In this document: positions 56,101 through 64,000 of the stretch, piece after piece
Layout: the number at the start of each line of letters is the position of its first letter
Numbering within the stretch: position 1 is the first letter of the stretch
NCBI GenBank assembly: GCA_017893485.1
Contig: CM030363.1
Span: 86,941,730-87,005,729, forward strand
Direction: 5' to 3'
DNA: 64,000 nucleotides
Source of the DNA: Hemerocallis citrina
Taxonomy: Eukaryota > Streptophyta > Magnoliopsida > Asparagales > Asphodelaceae
Translations under genes and position numbers: made by a program
Notes under the pieces: generated by a model
Databases searched by the model: none
What the model saw: only the letters and a program-made list of their open reading frames with translations
What the model was told of the DNA's origin: nothing

Positions 56101-56163
56101 AATAAAGAAAATCACTAAATAATAATTCCCAGAAAAATACAATAATAGAAAACAGGTGTTACA
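53147..56163 (-). repeat. 5' LTR of the Tekay-type element (3.0 kb)
   Basis: The minus strand starts TGTAACACCTGTTTTC at 56163 and ends near 53147 with GGGGGCACGATA, where CA has probably become TA. Bases 55138-56163 align with the truncated 3' LTR. A TATA-like CTATATAATC is at about 55808-55817, next to telomere-like CCCTAACCCCTAACC. The Pro/Ser-rich open frame at 55154-55723 lies in the leader, is damaged in the other LTR and is not considered a gene. Confidence 0.8.
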
Positions 56164-57117
56164 GGATCATCATGAAAGTTGTCAAACTCTCGATGTGGTC
56201 TACCGGATTAGTCTCTCCATTGTATGGTTCGAATGTCGGGACCTTGAAGTTGGTAGGGACGGGAGCTTCAATGATCTTTTTGGATAATGGGGGTCTGACG
56301 GGACGATATCTTCCTTCTTGTTTTGTTCCTTCCCTTTTCAGTGACGCCAGACGGTCTTCCATCTTTTGGAGACGTCGGAGGACAACGTCTTCCTGTTGAT
56401 CAAACCTGGTGGATCCACGAGATTCTTCGCGTCGTGGGGGAGAATGATGGTTAAGACTAGGTTGTCGAGACTGAGGTGGAACTATGTTGAGGGCCTGGAG
56501 GATCTTATCCTTGATTACTCGAAATTCGGCTCTAGTGACTGGCATTTCTACATTCCTTCCTGTTCTATGCTAGTTGGAGTTGGATGTCTCCTTTCTCAAT
56601 GAGGGTTCTTCTGTGATCTCTTGGGGAATGGCGACCCCTTTGCCCCCTCGGAGAGGGGGATCTCCTTCGTCTATGGGGAGAGGGACTTCTTTCGCGTCTC
56701 CTGAGAGCAAGGGATCTCCTTTATCTATGTGGAGAGGGACTTCTTCTGCTCCCCCTCTGCTCGGGGTGGGAGGCTTCCTCGCAAGCTCTCTTTTCGTTGA
56801 GATGGGTCCAGAGATCCGACTCCTGCTGGTGATCTGTGATGACTTGACGGAGTTTGGGTTGCAGCCCAGGGAGTGAGGAAGGAGTAGAGGTGTATACTGA
56901 CCCCCCGTTTTTAACAAAGAATCTAGCGGATGGTTCGGGGTGACTTCGACAAGAACCCCCCCGCGGTGCCTCTCCTGGTGAAGGCAAAGCGAGCTGAAGG
57001 AGTGCCCCTCTTATTGTGAGTAAGGTGGGAGGGAGTTCCTCTAGAGGAGGAGGTGGAGGATGAGAGTTGGCTCGTCGGGCTAGAGGCCGCTGCCTTCCCT
57101 TTCCCCTTAGGAGGCAT
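56164..57117 (-). pseudogene. gag N-terminal part of Tat copy C
   Basis: It starts at ATG 57117 (MPPKGKGKAAAS), matching MAPKEK of copy B. Further on, 56545-56159 is open with RAEFRVIKDKILQALNI, VLRRLQKMEDRLASL and VPTFEPYNGETNPVDHIESL, which aligns with copy B at 20362-20250. The gag core domain is cut off at 56164 by the Tekay 5' LTR. Between the two parts lie frameshifts and imperfect internal repeats around GGGGATCTCCTT and GAGAGGGACTTCTT (56640-56750). Confidence 0.75.
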
Positions 57118-57167
57118 GCTAGATGGCTTGTTCTCACCGGTGAGGTTTGGTCAGATTTTTCCTTGTT

Positions 57168-57189
57168 GTTCCCACAGACGGCGCTAATC
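57168..57189 (-). promoter_or_regulatory. Primer binding site region of Tat copy C
   Basis: Next to the 5' LTR end the minus strand reads AGCGCCGTCTGTGGGAA, the counterpart of the site in copy B. Confidence 0.6.
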
Positions 57190-57854
57190 TGTTGCTGTTT
57201 TTTTTTGTGTGGGAGCAATCAGATGATGTGGATTCTTTTTTTAGGAACAATCAAGAATTTGACCTTTTGACTTTCAACGGTGTTGACTGCCTTTGACTGC
57301 GATTAACTAGACAATCTGACTCGTTTGCGCCATAAGATTTGATTCGTGTGGTGACAATCGCCTCCGATGACTTGCAAAAAGTCTGAAACACCGGGATTGA
57401 TCCCGGCGACAGATCCTCCGACGCTCAAGTCAGAAATCTAGAAGAATATGAGAGAGCTTTTTTGGAGCAAAATATTGATTACCTCTTTCTGGCGGGGGTA
57501 GGGGGATATTTATAGTCGCCTTCGGACAGTTTTGAGATAATCATTTATCTCTATTTCCTGGTGTTTTTGGATAAGAAATAAAGTTTAAATTCCTTCATGA
57601 TAAGAGATTTGGTTTTAAACCGCCTTTTGGGAATGTTCATGAATTTAAATAACTCTTTTAATGATATGGGTTTATTTGTAATGTGCTGCCACCCAAACCT
57701 AGACATATCTGTTTTTGGATTATTGGGCTTGAAAGATACCCAACTTTTATTTCTGGATCCGTTTATAGGCGAGATTACCGTTTTACCCTTGAAAGTTTTA
57801 AGATTCGTGCCTGATTTGAACGGTCCGGATTTAGTTCTATTTTTACACATATCA
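57190..57854 (-). repeat. 5' LTR of Tat copy C
   Basis: Its plus-strand start is TGTTGCTG and its end is ACACATATCA, followed by the target duplication ATCAT. The minus-strand TATA box, ACTATAAATATCCCCC, is at about 57501-57516. It aligns with 33097-33750 and with the two pieces of the copy B LTR. Confidence 0.92.
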
Positions 57855-59379
57855 ATCATGATACACAGTACCCAGTACCCTGTTTGCACATTTTAGAATC
57901 ATTAAAATCCATTAGATATTTGCCACAAGAATCATATATAAATCTTGGTAGATGATAAAAGATAGTTTGATACCTTGCTCATCTTGATTGCAGATTGCAG
58001 AACATAGTTTCCATATCGATGAGTAGCAATCATTTTCAGTGTAGCATTTTTGAAGCTCACCAGTCTCTGAAGAAGGATTTCACGTCCAGTTTATTCGAAG
58101 CACCTCTGGAGAACGTAACTGCCGGATTGATCAAACGACAGTTCCTCGAGAGGGTGGATAAATCTTCTGCAGATACTGAAGTTGAATTCGTCATTGTGCA
58201 GTTTGAGGGCAGTCTGAATAATAATGTTTCTGCAGAACGCAACCCAATTAAGGTTGTAAATAACCAATATCCATCATTTTTTACCTCCTATATATTTGAA
58301 AAAGTATAGTAACAATTAGTATGCTATAGCTTATATTACCCTATGGAGTTCGTCGCCAGATGAAGAGAGTTTTCGACAATTTTGCTCAGGATCTTCTCCT
58401 GCACGCGCCTGTCAGATTTTGTAATGCATTTTTCAAGTAAATCACGCCCTATAGCGTTCGTTGCCAGTTTTGGACAATGTTTTGCTGCGGCTTCAAAAAT
58501 GAACTGAAACATAAGAAGCTGTTAGCTATTAAAGGAACCTAAAGAAGAGTGCATGCATGCTTCTCAGTGCTTGTTGATTTCGCCACTCTGTTAAATATAA
58601 TTCCAAACGCATTGCATGTGTCAAATAATTTAAAATTGTAATGTTACCTGATTATCCCAGTTGTTTAGCACGTCGAGACAAAATTTGACCAGGCCAGAGC
58701 CAATTTTATCGGTCATTTGTTCTCGCAATTTTTCTTCGAGCACTGAGGTGACAGCGCATAATAAAGTCGTCGCTCTCCTGATTGTCGCCATAAGCATCGA
58801 AACACAATTAAAACTGCAGCGAATCACAAGAAGATCAGATCAATTCAAATTTAATTTTTTTTTAAAATAAAATAAAACAATTTCGATATAGTTTAAAAAG
58901 AAATATATACCCGTGTTCGTGTTTGGCTGCCTCAATTAGCCTTTGCTTATCGTAAACAAGACAAATAACCAAGTTTTCTATCTCTTGATAGCTTCTATTT
59001 TCCAAATAATCCGCAAACGCAATGCTTCCATATTGAGTAGTCATGAGATTTTTCAGCACGCAACATGGTGCAAGCGACTTCTTAATTTGGGACCTTTCGT
59101 TAAAAGGGTTGCGGATAGGACTATTCTGAAACGACCCGTTTGTCCCTAGGTTAATACTGCGGTAGACAGAAGAACTTTGAGACATGGGAATTCTCAGATT
59201 CAAGAATCTAAACCTATCAGCAACCGAATCATTAAGTTTGATCTGAGTTGGTGTCATGGTTTGTTGCATCGGACCAACAAAGGATGAAAACTGCGAAGGG
59301 TATCATCGTCAGAGTCGTAGGAGGATGAAGAGGGAAGATCAGAGTTGGAAGATGAGAGGGGAAGCTTACTGGGATACAT
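57855..59379 (-). pseudogene. Pumilio-family RNA-binding protein gene, interrupted
   Basis: Exons on the minus strand are 59269-58911, 58813-58648, 58503-58340, 58229-57974 and from 57879 into the insertion. The first four are linked by GT-AG introns that keep one frame. The protein has Pumilio-type helical repeats: GSIAFADYLENRSYQEIENL, DKIGSGLVKFCLDVLNNWDN, LATNAIGRDLLEKCI, LATNSIGNIIIQTAL, LSFDQSGSYVLQRCFE and MIATHRYGNYVLQSAIKM. Pumilio proteins bind short motifs in mRNA 3' UTRs. A TAA at 58093-58091 interrupts the fifth of these repeats. An upstream ATG at 59379 opens an acidic Ser-rich leader out of frame with the first exon, so either ATG 59269 is the start or a base was lost. Tat copy C lies in the last exon. 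There are too few repeats for a normal eight-repeat domain. Confidence 0.85.
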
Positions 59380-59489
59380 TAGACGCTCTTTTTTTTTCCT
59401 TATATTGGATCTTTATTTACAGAAGTTATGAAGGGTTTAAGATGGTGCAGTAGGAATCCAAGTCGGTTTAGGAGATTTTAGAGAGGCTT

Positions 59490-59536
59490 GTAAACCCTAA
59501 AATTTCCTATTTTTGGCGGGAGTTCTTATAAAGATT
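59490..59536 (-). promoter_or_regulatory. Probable promoter of the Pumilio-like gene
   Basis: The minus strand has AATCTTTATAAGAAC (TATA at about 59526-59533) and 35 bases on a telo-box, TTTTAGGGTTTAC (about 59490-59500). Telo-boxes are common near plant transcription starts. The spacing to ATG 59379 is about 150 bases, which suits a 5' UTR. Confidence 0.45.
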
Positions 59537-59579
59537 AGGATTGGTTTGGCCTTTGTTTTAAGTGGTTTTTTGGAAAAAC

Positions 59580-60785
59580 TATTCGGAATACTTCAAGAAC
59601 AGTATAAGTAAACAAATTTGTTTTATAAACATAACGAAGATGATGTCGTTATAGTCAATGATGAACGGATTTTCAAGAGCATTGCTTTGTACTAGTGGGC
59701 GTGGCATTGTCAAAAATGCAGCTCTAGTATGGAGTTTTTATGAATGAGCACTATGAATCTGAGACTGTGACTATTTTTTTACCCCGGCAATTATGTTGTT
59801 TTCATGGTTTTGGGGAGGATCTGATATGTTCTTATCCTAAATCATGCTTTTTTGCGGCAAAACCAACGTGGGGGTATCAGCATTCAGAATAGTGTTTCCA
59901 AAATAACACTTATAACAAGGGCGAACTCAGGTTATTACTTCAGAAATTTTTAAATAAATAAATAAAAACCTGGAACAAACACACCACCATGTTTTGATGT
60001 ATTATGATGCATCTGATTTGTTCAGATGAATTGAACTTGTATTCAGTAGATTCTACTTTGTTCTCTGATTCTGCAATTTGTATTATGATGCATCAGGATT
60101 TGTGAATCCCATTTGATAATTGCTGCTGCAGTAATCATTTAGGACCAGTGTGTAGTATTTGTAATGATCAAGGACTGAAGACAATAGAAATTGACTCCAG
60201 AAACAAAGTTTGAAACCATGAGAAGCCAAAGATATATCTCAATAACCATAAACCATGAGCAGCCAAAGCTGTACAGTATCTGTATATATCAGGAATTCAA
60301 TGCAATGCATATCAAACCTTGTTCATCACAGCCCAGGATTTTAAAGAAATTATGTGCATCAATTGTTTTTAAGGTGTGAAGTATGATCAGTGTGGGTATC
60401 ATCATAACCATTTCTCAGAAAAGCAATATTAGATACAATATTAGATGCATCTGATTTGTTGAGATGAATTGCACTTGTATTCAGATGAATATGCCTTTGT
60501 TATCTTGCTAGTAATGCCAGTTTGTAAATACTATTCAGAATACTTCAGATCCCTGTAAATGAACAAATATGTTTTTCAAACAGTAAGAAAATGTTGTCGT
60601 ATAGTCAATGATGAATTCTTTTTAGTCAATGTTGACAATGTGCTTTGTACTAGTGGGCGTGGCATTGTAAAAAATTGCAGCTCTGGTATATCGAGTCAGG
60701 ATATCATTGATTTGATGAATCTGAGACTGCGACTAGGTTGTATTTTTTCTGCATTATGTTGTTTTCATAGTGTTTGACAAAAGGG
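59580..60785. repeat. Diverged duplication upstream of the Pumilio gene
   Basis: Block 59585-59810 and block 60530-60775 share TGCTTTGTACTAGTGGGCGT, GGCATTGT, GCAGCTCT, GAATCTGAGACTG and ATTATGTTGTTTTCAT in order. A second pair, 59998-60060 and 60437-60500, shares GATGCATCTGATTTGTT, GAGATGAATTG and ACTTGTATTCAG. The order differs (X, Y then Y', X'), so this is not a simple tandem copy. No gene is recognised. Confidence 0.65.
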
Positions 60786-61654
60786 GGTATCTGTATTCTG
60801 AATAGTGGTTAAGCAAATCTGAATTCCGGTTTTCAGTTTTCCGTTTACGTTTATGGTTAATGTAGCAAGTTTCTGCTGCACAATTTATTATTCCTCCCCA
60901 TTTTTTTGAATTTTAATGCAGCAAGTTTCTCATATTGTTTCTTTGTTTATAGATCTACCTGCTCTACAGTTTTCAAATCAAGGAGTTAAGAAGCAACAGC
61001 AACAGCTCCAGACAGCATGCAGTGACTGTAGACAACAAATAATGATTTAACAGCATGCTTGTTTGTAATGATGGCTGACAACAAATTGTAGAACTTATTC
61101 TCATAATATATGTATCGATCCCATGCCATTAATGATCTGTTACGTGGGATTGTTGAACAATGTAAACAAAATTAATGAAGTAAGTTTGCTTTGGTGAATA
61201 AATTGGTTGTGTATAGTTGAATGGGACCCGTTTTTATTTTAAATATGTAGTGCTTATTTATCTGAATAAATTGTTTGGCTCAGGCCGTAGAAATTTTCTT
61301 TGATATAATAGTCATTTAAAAAACTGCACCGTACAGGTTGAGCAACATCAGTCTATCCAAATGAATTATGAGTTAACCAAACACTGCACGCTATCCAAGA
61401 AATCTCAAAACATTTATCCAAGAATCAAAACTTATACATGAATTGAGATTAGATGCTTCACAAACACAAGAGCTTCTTTTAACTTTCTTCCCTAACGTGA
61501 CGAATCAATCTTGGAGATGATGGCGTCTGATTTTTGCTCCATTCACATGCTGCTCAAGTTTCCCCTTCCAATACTTGTACAACATTGCAATCTAACTCCA
61601 ACAATTAAAAAAATGTTAGCAAATGATGAATGCAAATTGATTTTAAACAATCTG
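60786..61654. other. Non-coding AT-rich stretch, nothing certain
   Basis: No gene or element is recognised with confidence. The minus strand at 61575-61495 could encode a short basic end (YKYWKGKLEQHVNG and then TGA) after an AG that might be an acceptor, but nothing upstream supports it. Confidence 0.35.
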
Positions 61655-62905
61655 AACAAATATAACCGAACAGCTTTTGAACTCGATTTTTCAGAAAACA
61701 ACTTTCAGATAACAGTTTTCAGCAAGAAATATAACAGAACAGCTTTTGAACTCGTTTTTTCATTAAAAACAGCTTTCAGATAACAGTTTTCAGTAAGAAA
61801 TATAACAGAACAGCTTTTGAACTCGTTTTTAGTGAAAAACAGCTTTCAGATATCAGTTTTCAGCACGAAATATAACAGAAAAGCTTTTTAAATCGTTTTT
61901 TCAGGAAAATAGCTTTCAGATAACAGCTTTCAGCAAGAAATATAACTGAACAGCTTTTGAACTCGTTTTTCAGAAAAACAGCTTTCAGATAACAGTTTTA
62001 ACCAAGAAATATAACAGAACAGCTTTTGAACTCGTTTTTTCATAAAAACAGCTTTCAGATAACAGTTTTCAGCAAGAAATATAACAGAACAGCTTTTGAA
62101 CTCAATTTTTCAGAAAAACAGCTTTCAGATAACAGTTTTCAGCTGGAAATATAACAGAACAGCTTTTAAAATCGTTTTTCCAGGAAAACAGCTTTCAGAT
62201 AATAGTTTTCAGCACGAAATATAACAGAACAGCCGATTAACTCGTTTTTTCAGAAAATCAGCTTTCAGATAACAGTTTTTCAGCACGAAATATAACCGAA
62301 CAGCTTTTAAAATCGTTTTTTCAGGAAAACAGCTTTCAGATAACATTTTTCAGCACGAAATATAACCAAACAGCTTTTAAAATCGTTTTTTCAGGAAAAC
62401 AGCTTTCAGATAACATTTTTCAGCAAGAAATATAACAGAACAGCTTTTAAACTCGTTTTTTCAGAAAAACAGCTTTCAGATAACAGTTTTCAGCAAGAAA
62501 TATAACAGAACAGCTTTTAAACTCTCTTTTTCAGAAAAACAGCTTTCAGATAATAGTTTTCAGCTAAAAATATAACCGAACAGCTTTTAAACTCGTTTTT
62601 ACAGAAAAACAGCTTTCAGATAACAGTTTTCAGCAAGAAATATAACAGAACAGCTTTTAAACTCGTTTTTTCAGAAAAACAGCTTTCAGATAACAGTTTT
62701 CAGAAAGAAATATAACAGAACAGCTTTTAAACTCTCTTTTTTAGAAAAACAGCTTTCAGATAACAGTTTTCAGCAAGAAATATAACAGAACAGCTTTTAA
62801 ACTCGTTTTTTCAGAAAAACAGCTTTCAGATAACAGTTTTCAGTAAGAAATATAACCGAACAGCTTCTAAACTCTCTTTTTCAGATAAACAGCTTTCAGA
62901 ATATC
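61655..62905. repeat. Minisatellite, about 70 bp x 18
   Basis: The unit is approximately AACAGCTTTTAAACTCG, TTTTTTCAGAAAAACAG, CTTTCAGATAACAGTTTTC, AGCAAGAAATATAAC. Starts recur every 69-71 bases from 61671 (61671, 61740, 61811, 61881, 61951, 62020, 62090 and so on to about 62862). Neighbouring units share variants (AAAATCG or AACTCTC), suggesting recent local spread. After the array, short ATTCAGAATA repeats run to about 63010. Confidence 0.92.
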
Positions 62906-63063
62906 AATATTCAGAATATAGGCTAAACAAACAGCTTTTAAACTCATATTCAGAATAACTCTATTCAGAATACTCTATTCAGAATACTCAATTCAGAATA
63001 CTCTATTCAAAATATCAAAACAAACGCACCCTAAACAATTACCAAAAATGCTTTATAGAGAAA

Positions 63064-63362
63064 CTAGTATCATACACGTGCACACGTGCACGTGGAAAAA
63101 ATTGGAGGATAATGAAAAGGGTAAAAAGAAAATAATTTCTAAACTGATCCACTCTGGAAATATTTACCAAACAGGTCCACTTACGGAAATATTTACCAAC
63201 GTTAGTCCATGAGTAAAAAGAAAATAATTTCCAAACTGATCCACTTTCGAAAATATTTACCAAACAGGGCCACCTTCGAAAATATTTACCAAAGTAACCC
63301 AACCCGTGCGTTGCACGGGTTGGGTTACTGACTAAGGGGTTCTCCCATTATAGTAGTAGAGA
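63064..63362 (-). mobile_element. Short non-autonomous Helitron, 299 bp
   Basis: The minus strand starts A/TCTCTACTACTATAATGG at 63362 and ends CACGTGTGCACGTG, TATGATA, CTAG/T at 63064. It thus has a 5' TC, a GC hairpin a few bases before a 3' CTAG, and insertion between A and T without duplication, all expected of Helitrons. Internally it has a perfect 16-bp inverted repeat near the 5' end (about 63297-63331) and a duplicated block of about 93 bases. It has no coding capacity, so it would depend on a helicase supplied elsewhere. Confidence 0.65.
63120..63305. repeat. Duplicated block of about 93 bp in the Helitron
   Basis: Both 63120-63212 and 63213-63305 contain GTAAAAAGAAAATAATTTC, AAACTGATCCACT and AAATATTTACCAAACAGG. 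AATATTTACCAA recurs four times at spacings near 30 and 60 bases. Confidence 0.75.
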
Positions 63363-63751
63363 TAATTACCATATTTGAATTTGACTTTATTGCATTTTGT
63401 TTGGATGATTTATATATAGCAAATTAAAGATCTTGTGTTTTTCAAAATATAGTATTGATGATACATACCATATGCTAAATAACCTTTCATATTTAAAATA
63501 GGGGTAAAGTCGGCCCCCCAATATTTGAGTCCGAAATTAAGAAACCCGGATAGTAAAATTTCACTTACTTAGCACCCCACCATTATCTCTCCCAGTTTTT
63601 ACCTTAAATATGAATTGTGAAATTATCTAACTGCCCCTTTTCTTATTAATATGTGAATGTGTTTTTATATCAAGTCGGGGTAATTAGGTAATTACACAGT
63701 TCAAATTTAACGTAAAAAAATGAGAGAGATAACGGAAAGGTGTTAAGTGAG
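63363..63751. other. Non-coding stretch between Helitron and right-end hAT
   Basis: No gene is recognised. The sequence is AT-rich with one GGCCCCCC run at about 63514. Confidence 0.5.
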
Positions 63752-64000
63752 TAGAGCTAGCAATCTCGACCCGTGACCCGTGGGTACTCAAGGGTGCACC
63801 TGTACGGCACGAGTACAGATAGGGAAAAAGTTGGAAAAAAAAAAGAATGGTTATTTTTCGACTTGACCGTTGAATTTACAGGTCATGTCGGTTATACCCA
63901 CAGGTACCCGCGAGTAACCATGTATTTAAATAAATTAAAGGGTACCCATGTATTTAAATAAATTAAACCCAAACTCATAATAACCCACACCCATAACTCA
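63752..64000 (+). mobile_element. Possible hAT transposon, left end only
   Basis: From 63752 the sequence reads TAGAGCTAGCAATCTCGACC and then CGTGACCCGTGGGTAC. It resembles the TAGGGNTGNCA ends and ACCCG-rich subterminal repeats of the hAT element at 21478-25054. Further ACCCG/GGGTA motifs follow. The element leaves the window, so neither the other end nor a duplication can be checked. AATAAATTAAA and GTATTTAAATAAATTAAA repeats occur near the edge. Confidence 0.4.

Larger units (their letters stand above)
45841..56163 (-). mobile_element. Tekay/Del-type chromovirus nested in Tat copy C
   Basis: From right to left it has a 5' LTR (about 53147-56163), PBS (53125-53137), gag, protease, RT, RNase H, integrase with a chromodomain-like C-terminus, a purine tract and a truncated 3' LTR (45841-46821). 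The 3' LTR retains only about 980 of 3000 bases. The missing 2 kb, and roughly 2.7 kb of Tat pol and gag that should flank it, are deleted together. An Athila-like solo LTR (47894-49639) splits its integrase. Coding regions are full of stops. Confidence 0.85.
33097..57854 (-). mobile_element. Tat-lineage gypsy element, copy C, 24.8 kb with nested insertions
   Basis: LTRs are at 33097-33750 (3' LTR) and 57190-57854 (5' LTR), and the target duplication ATCAT is perfect (33092-33096 and 57855-57859). From 3' to 5' it contains a polypurine tract, an AT-rich block, tandem repeats, the antisense gene, a second array, integrase, the archaeal-type RNase H and part of RNase H. RT, protease and half of gag are missing, and the gag N-terminal part and PBS region follow. 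A solo LTR (37421-41193) and a Tekay element (45841-56163) are nested inside. The two LTRs differ at roughly one base in nine or ten by eye, so it is an old insertion. Confidence 0.92.

Noticed and set aside
61495..61575. Possible terminal exon on the minus strand
   Set aside because: A 26-codon basic end after an AG is too short and has no partner exon or known family.
1..64000. tRNA and rRNA genes
   Set aside because: No cloverleaf with A and B boxes or rRNA core motifs was noticed by eye; this is not a computed search.

Overview
This is a plant nuclear window, probably from a repeat-rich eudicot. It shows Ty3-gypsy elements of the Tat, Tekay/Del and Athila-like types, one Ty1-copia element, a hAT transposon, a short Helitron, GT-AG introns in two genes and no bacterial features. 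Almost all of it is nested transposable-element DNA. The only host gene recognised with confidence is a Pumilio-type RNA-binding protein gene on the minus strand. It is broken by a 24.8-kb nested retrotransposon block.

Layout. 1-4811 is a long gypsy LTR (minus) that runs off the left edge and sits inside the antisense accessory gene of Tat copy A (4812 to about 12515, minus). Copy A's gag breaks off and is fused to the 3' tandem array of a second, internally deleted Tat copy B (about 12530-25416, minus). Copy B carries a TRIM-like element (13634-18656), which itself holds a 3.9-kb solo LTR (14269-18168). A 3.6-kb hAT element (21478-25054) lies in copy B's 5' LTR. A young Ty1-copia element (25971-32309, plus, TSD GTCGA) follows. 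Next come the 3' flank and last exon piece of the Pumilio gene (32999-33096), then Tat copy C (33097-57854, minus, TSD ATCAT), then the remaining Pumilio exons (57855-59379). Copy C contains a solo LTR (37421-41193) and a Tekay-type element (45841-56163). The Tekay element has an Athila-like solo LTR (47894-49639) in its integrase. The right 4.6 kb holds a diverged duplication, a 70-bp minisatellite (about 61655-62905), a 299-bp Helitron (63064-63362) and one end of a possible second hAT element.

The Tat elements have gag, protease, reverse transcriptase, RNase H, a second (archaeal-type) RNase H and integrase on the minus strand. On the opposite strand, between pol and the 3' LTR, is a multi-exon accessory gene. 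In copy C it has its own TATA box and GT-AG introns. In copies A and C it has a candidate poly(A) region. It encodes a 'putative gypsy-type transposon' domain followed by an acidic and coiled-coil tail. It runs convergently to pol, and a fast-diverging tandem array of about 110-bp monomers lies between the two 3' ends. This arrangement recurs in two copies and is the most interesting system in the window.

No gag-pol here is fully intact. Catalytic motifs are lost in several copies (RT YVDD deleted in A, RT DD to ED in the Tekay element, integrase Asp residues replaced in C). Only the copia element looks recent: its LTRs differ by a few substitutions, and two frameshifts break its polyprotein. 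Its 5' LTR has nevertheless lost the TATA-box region. Coordinates come from reading by eye; element boundaries rest on TG/CA ends and target-site duplications where stated.
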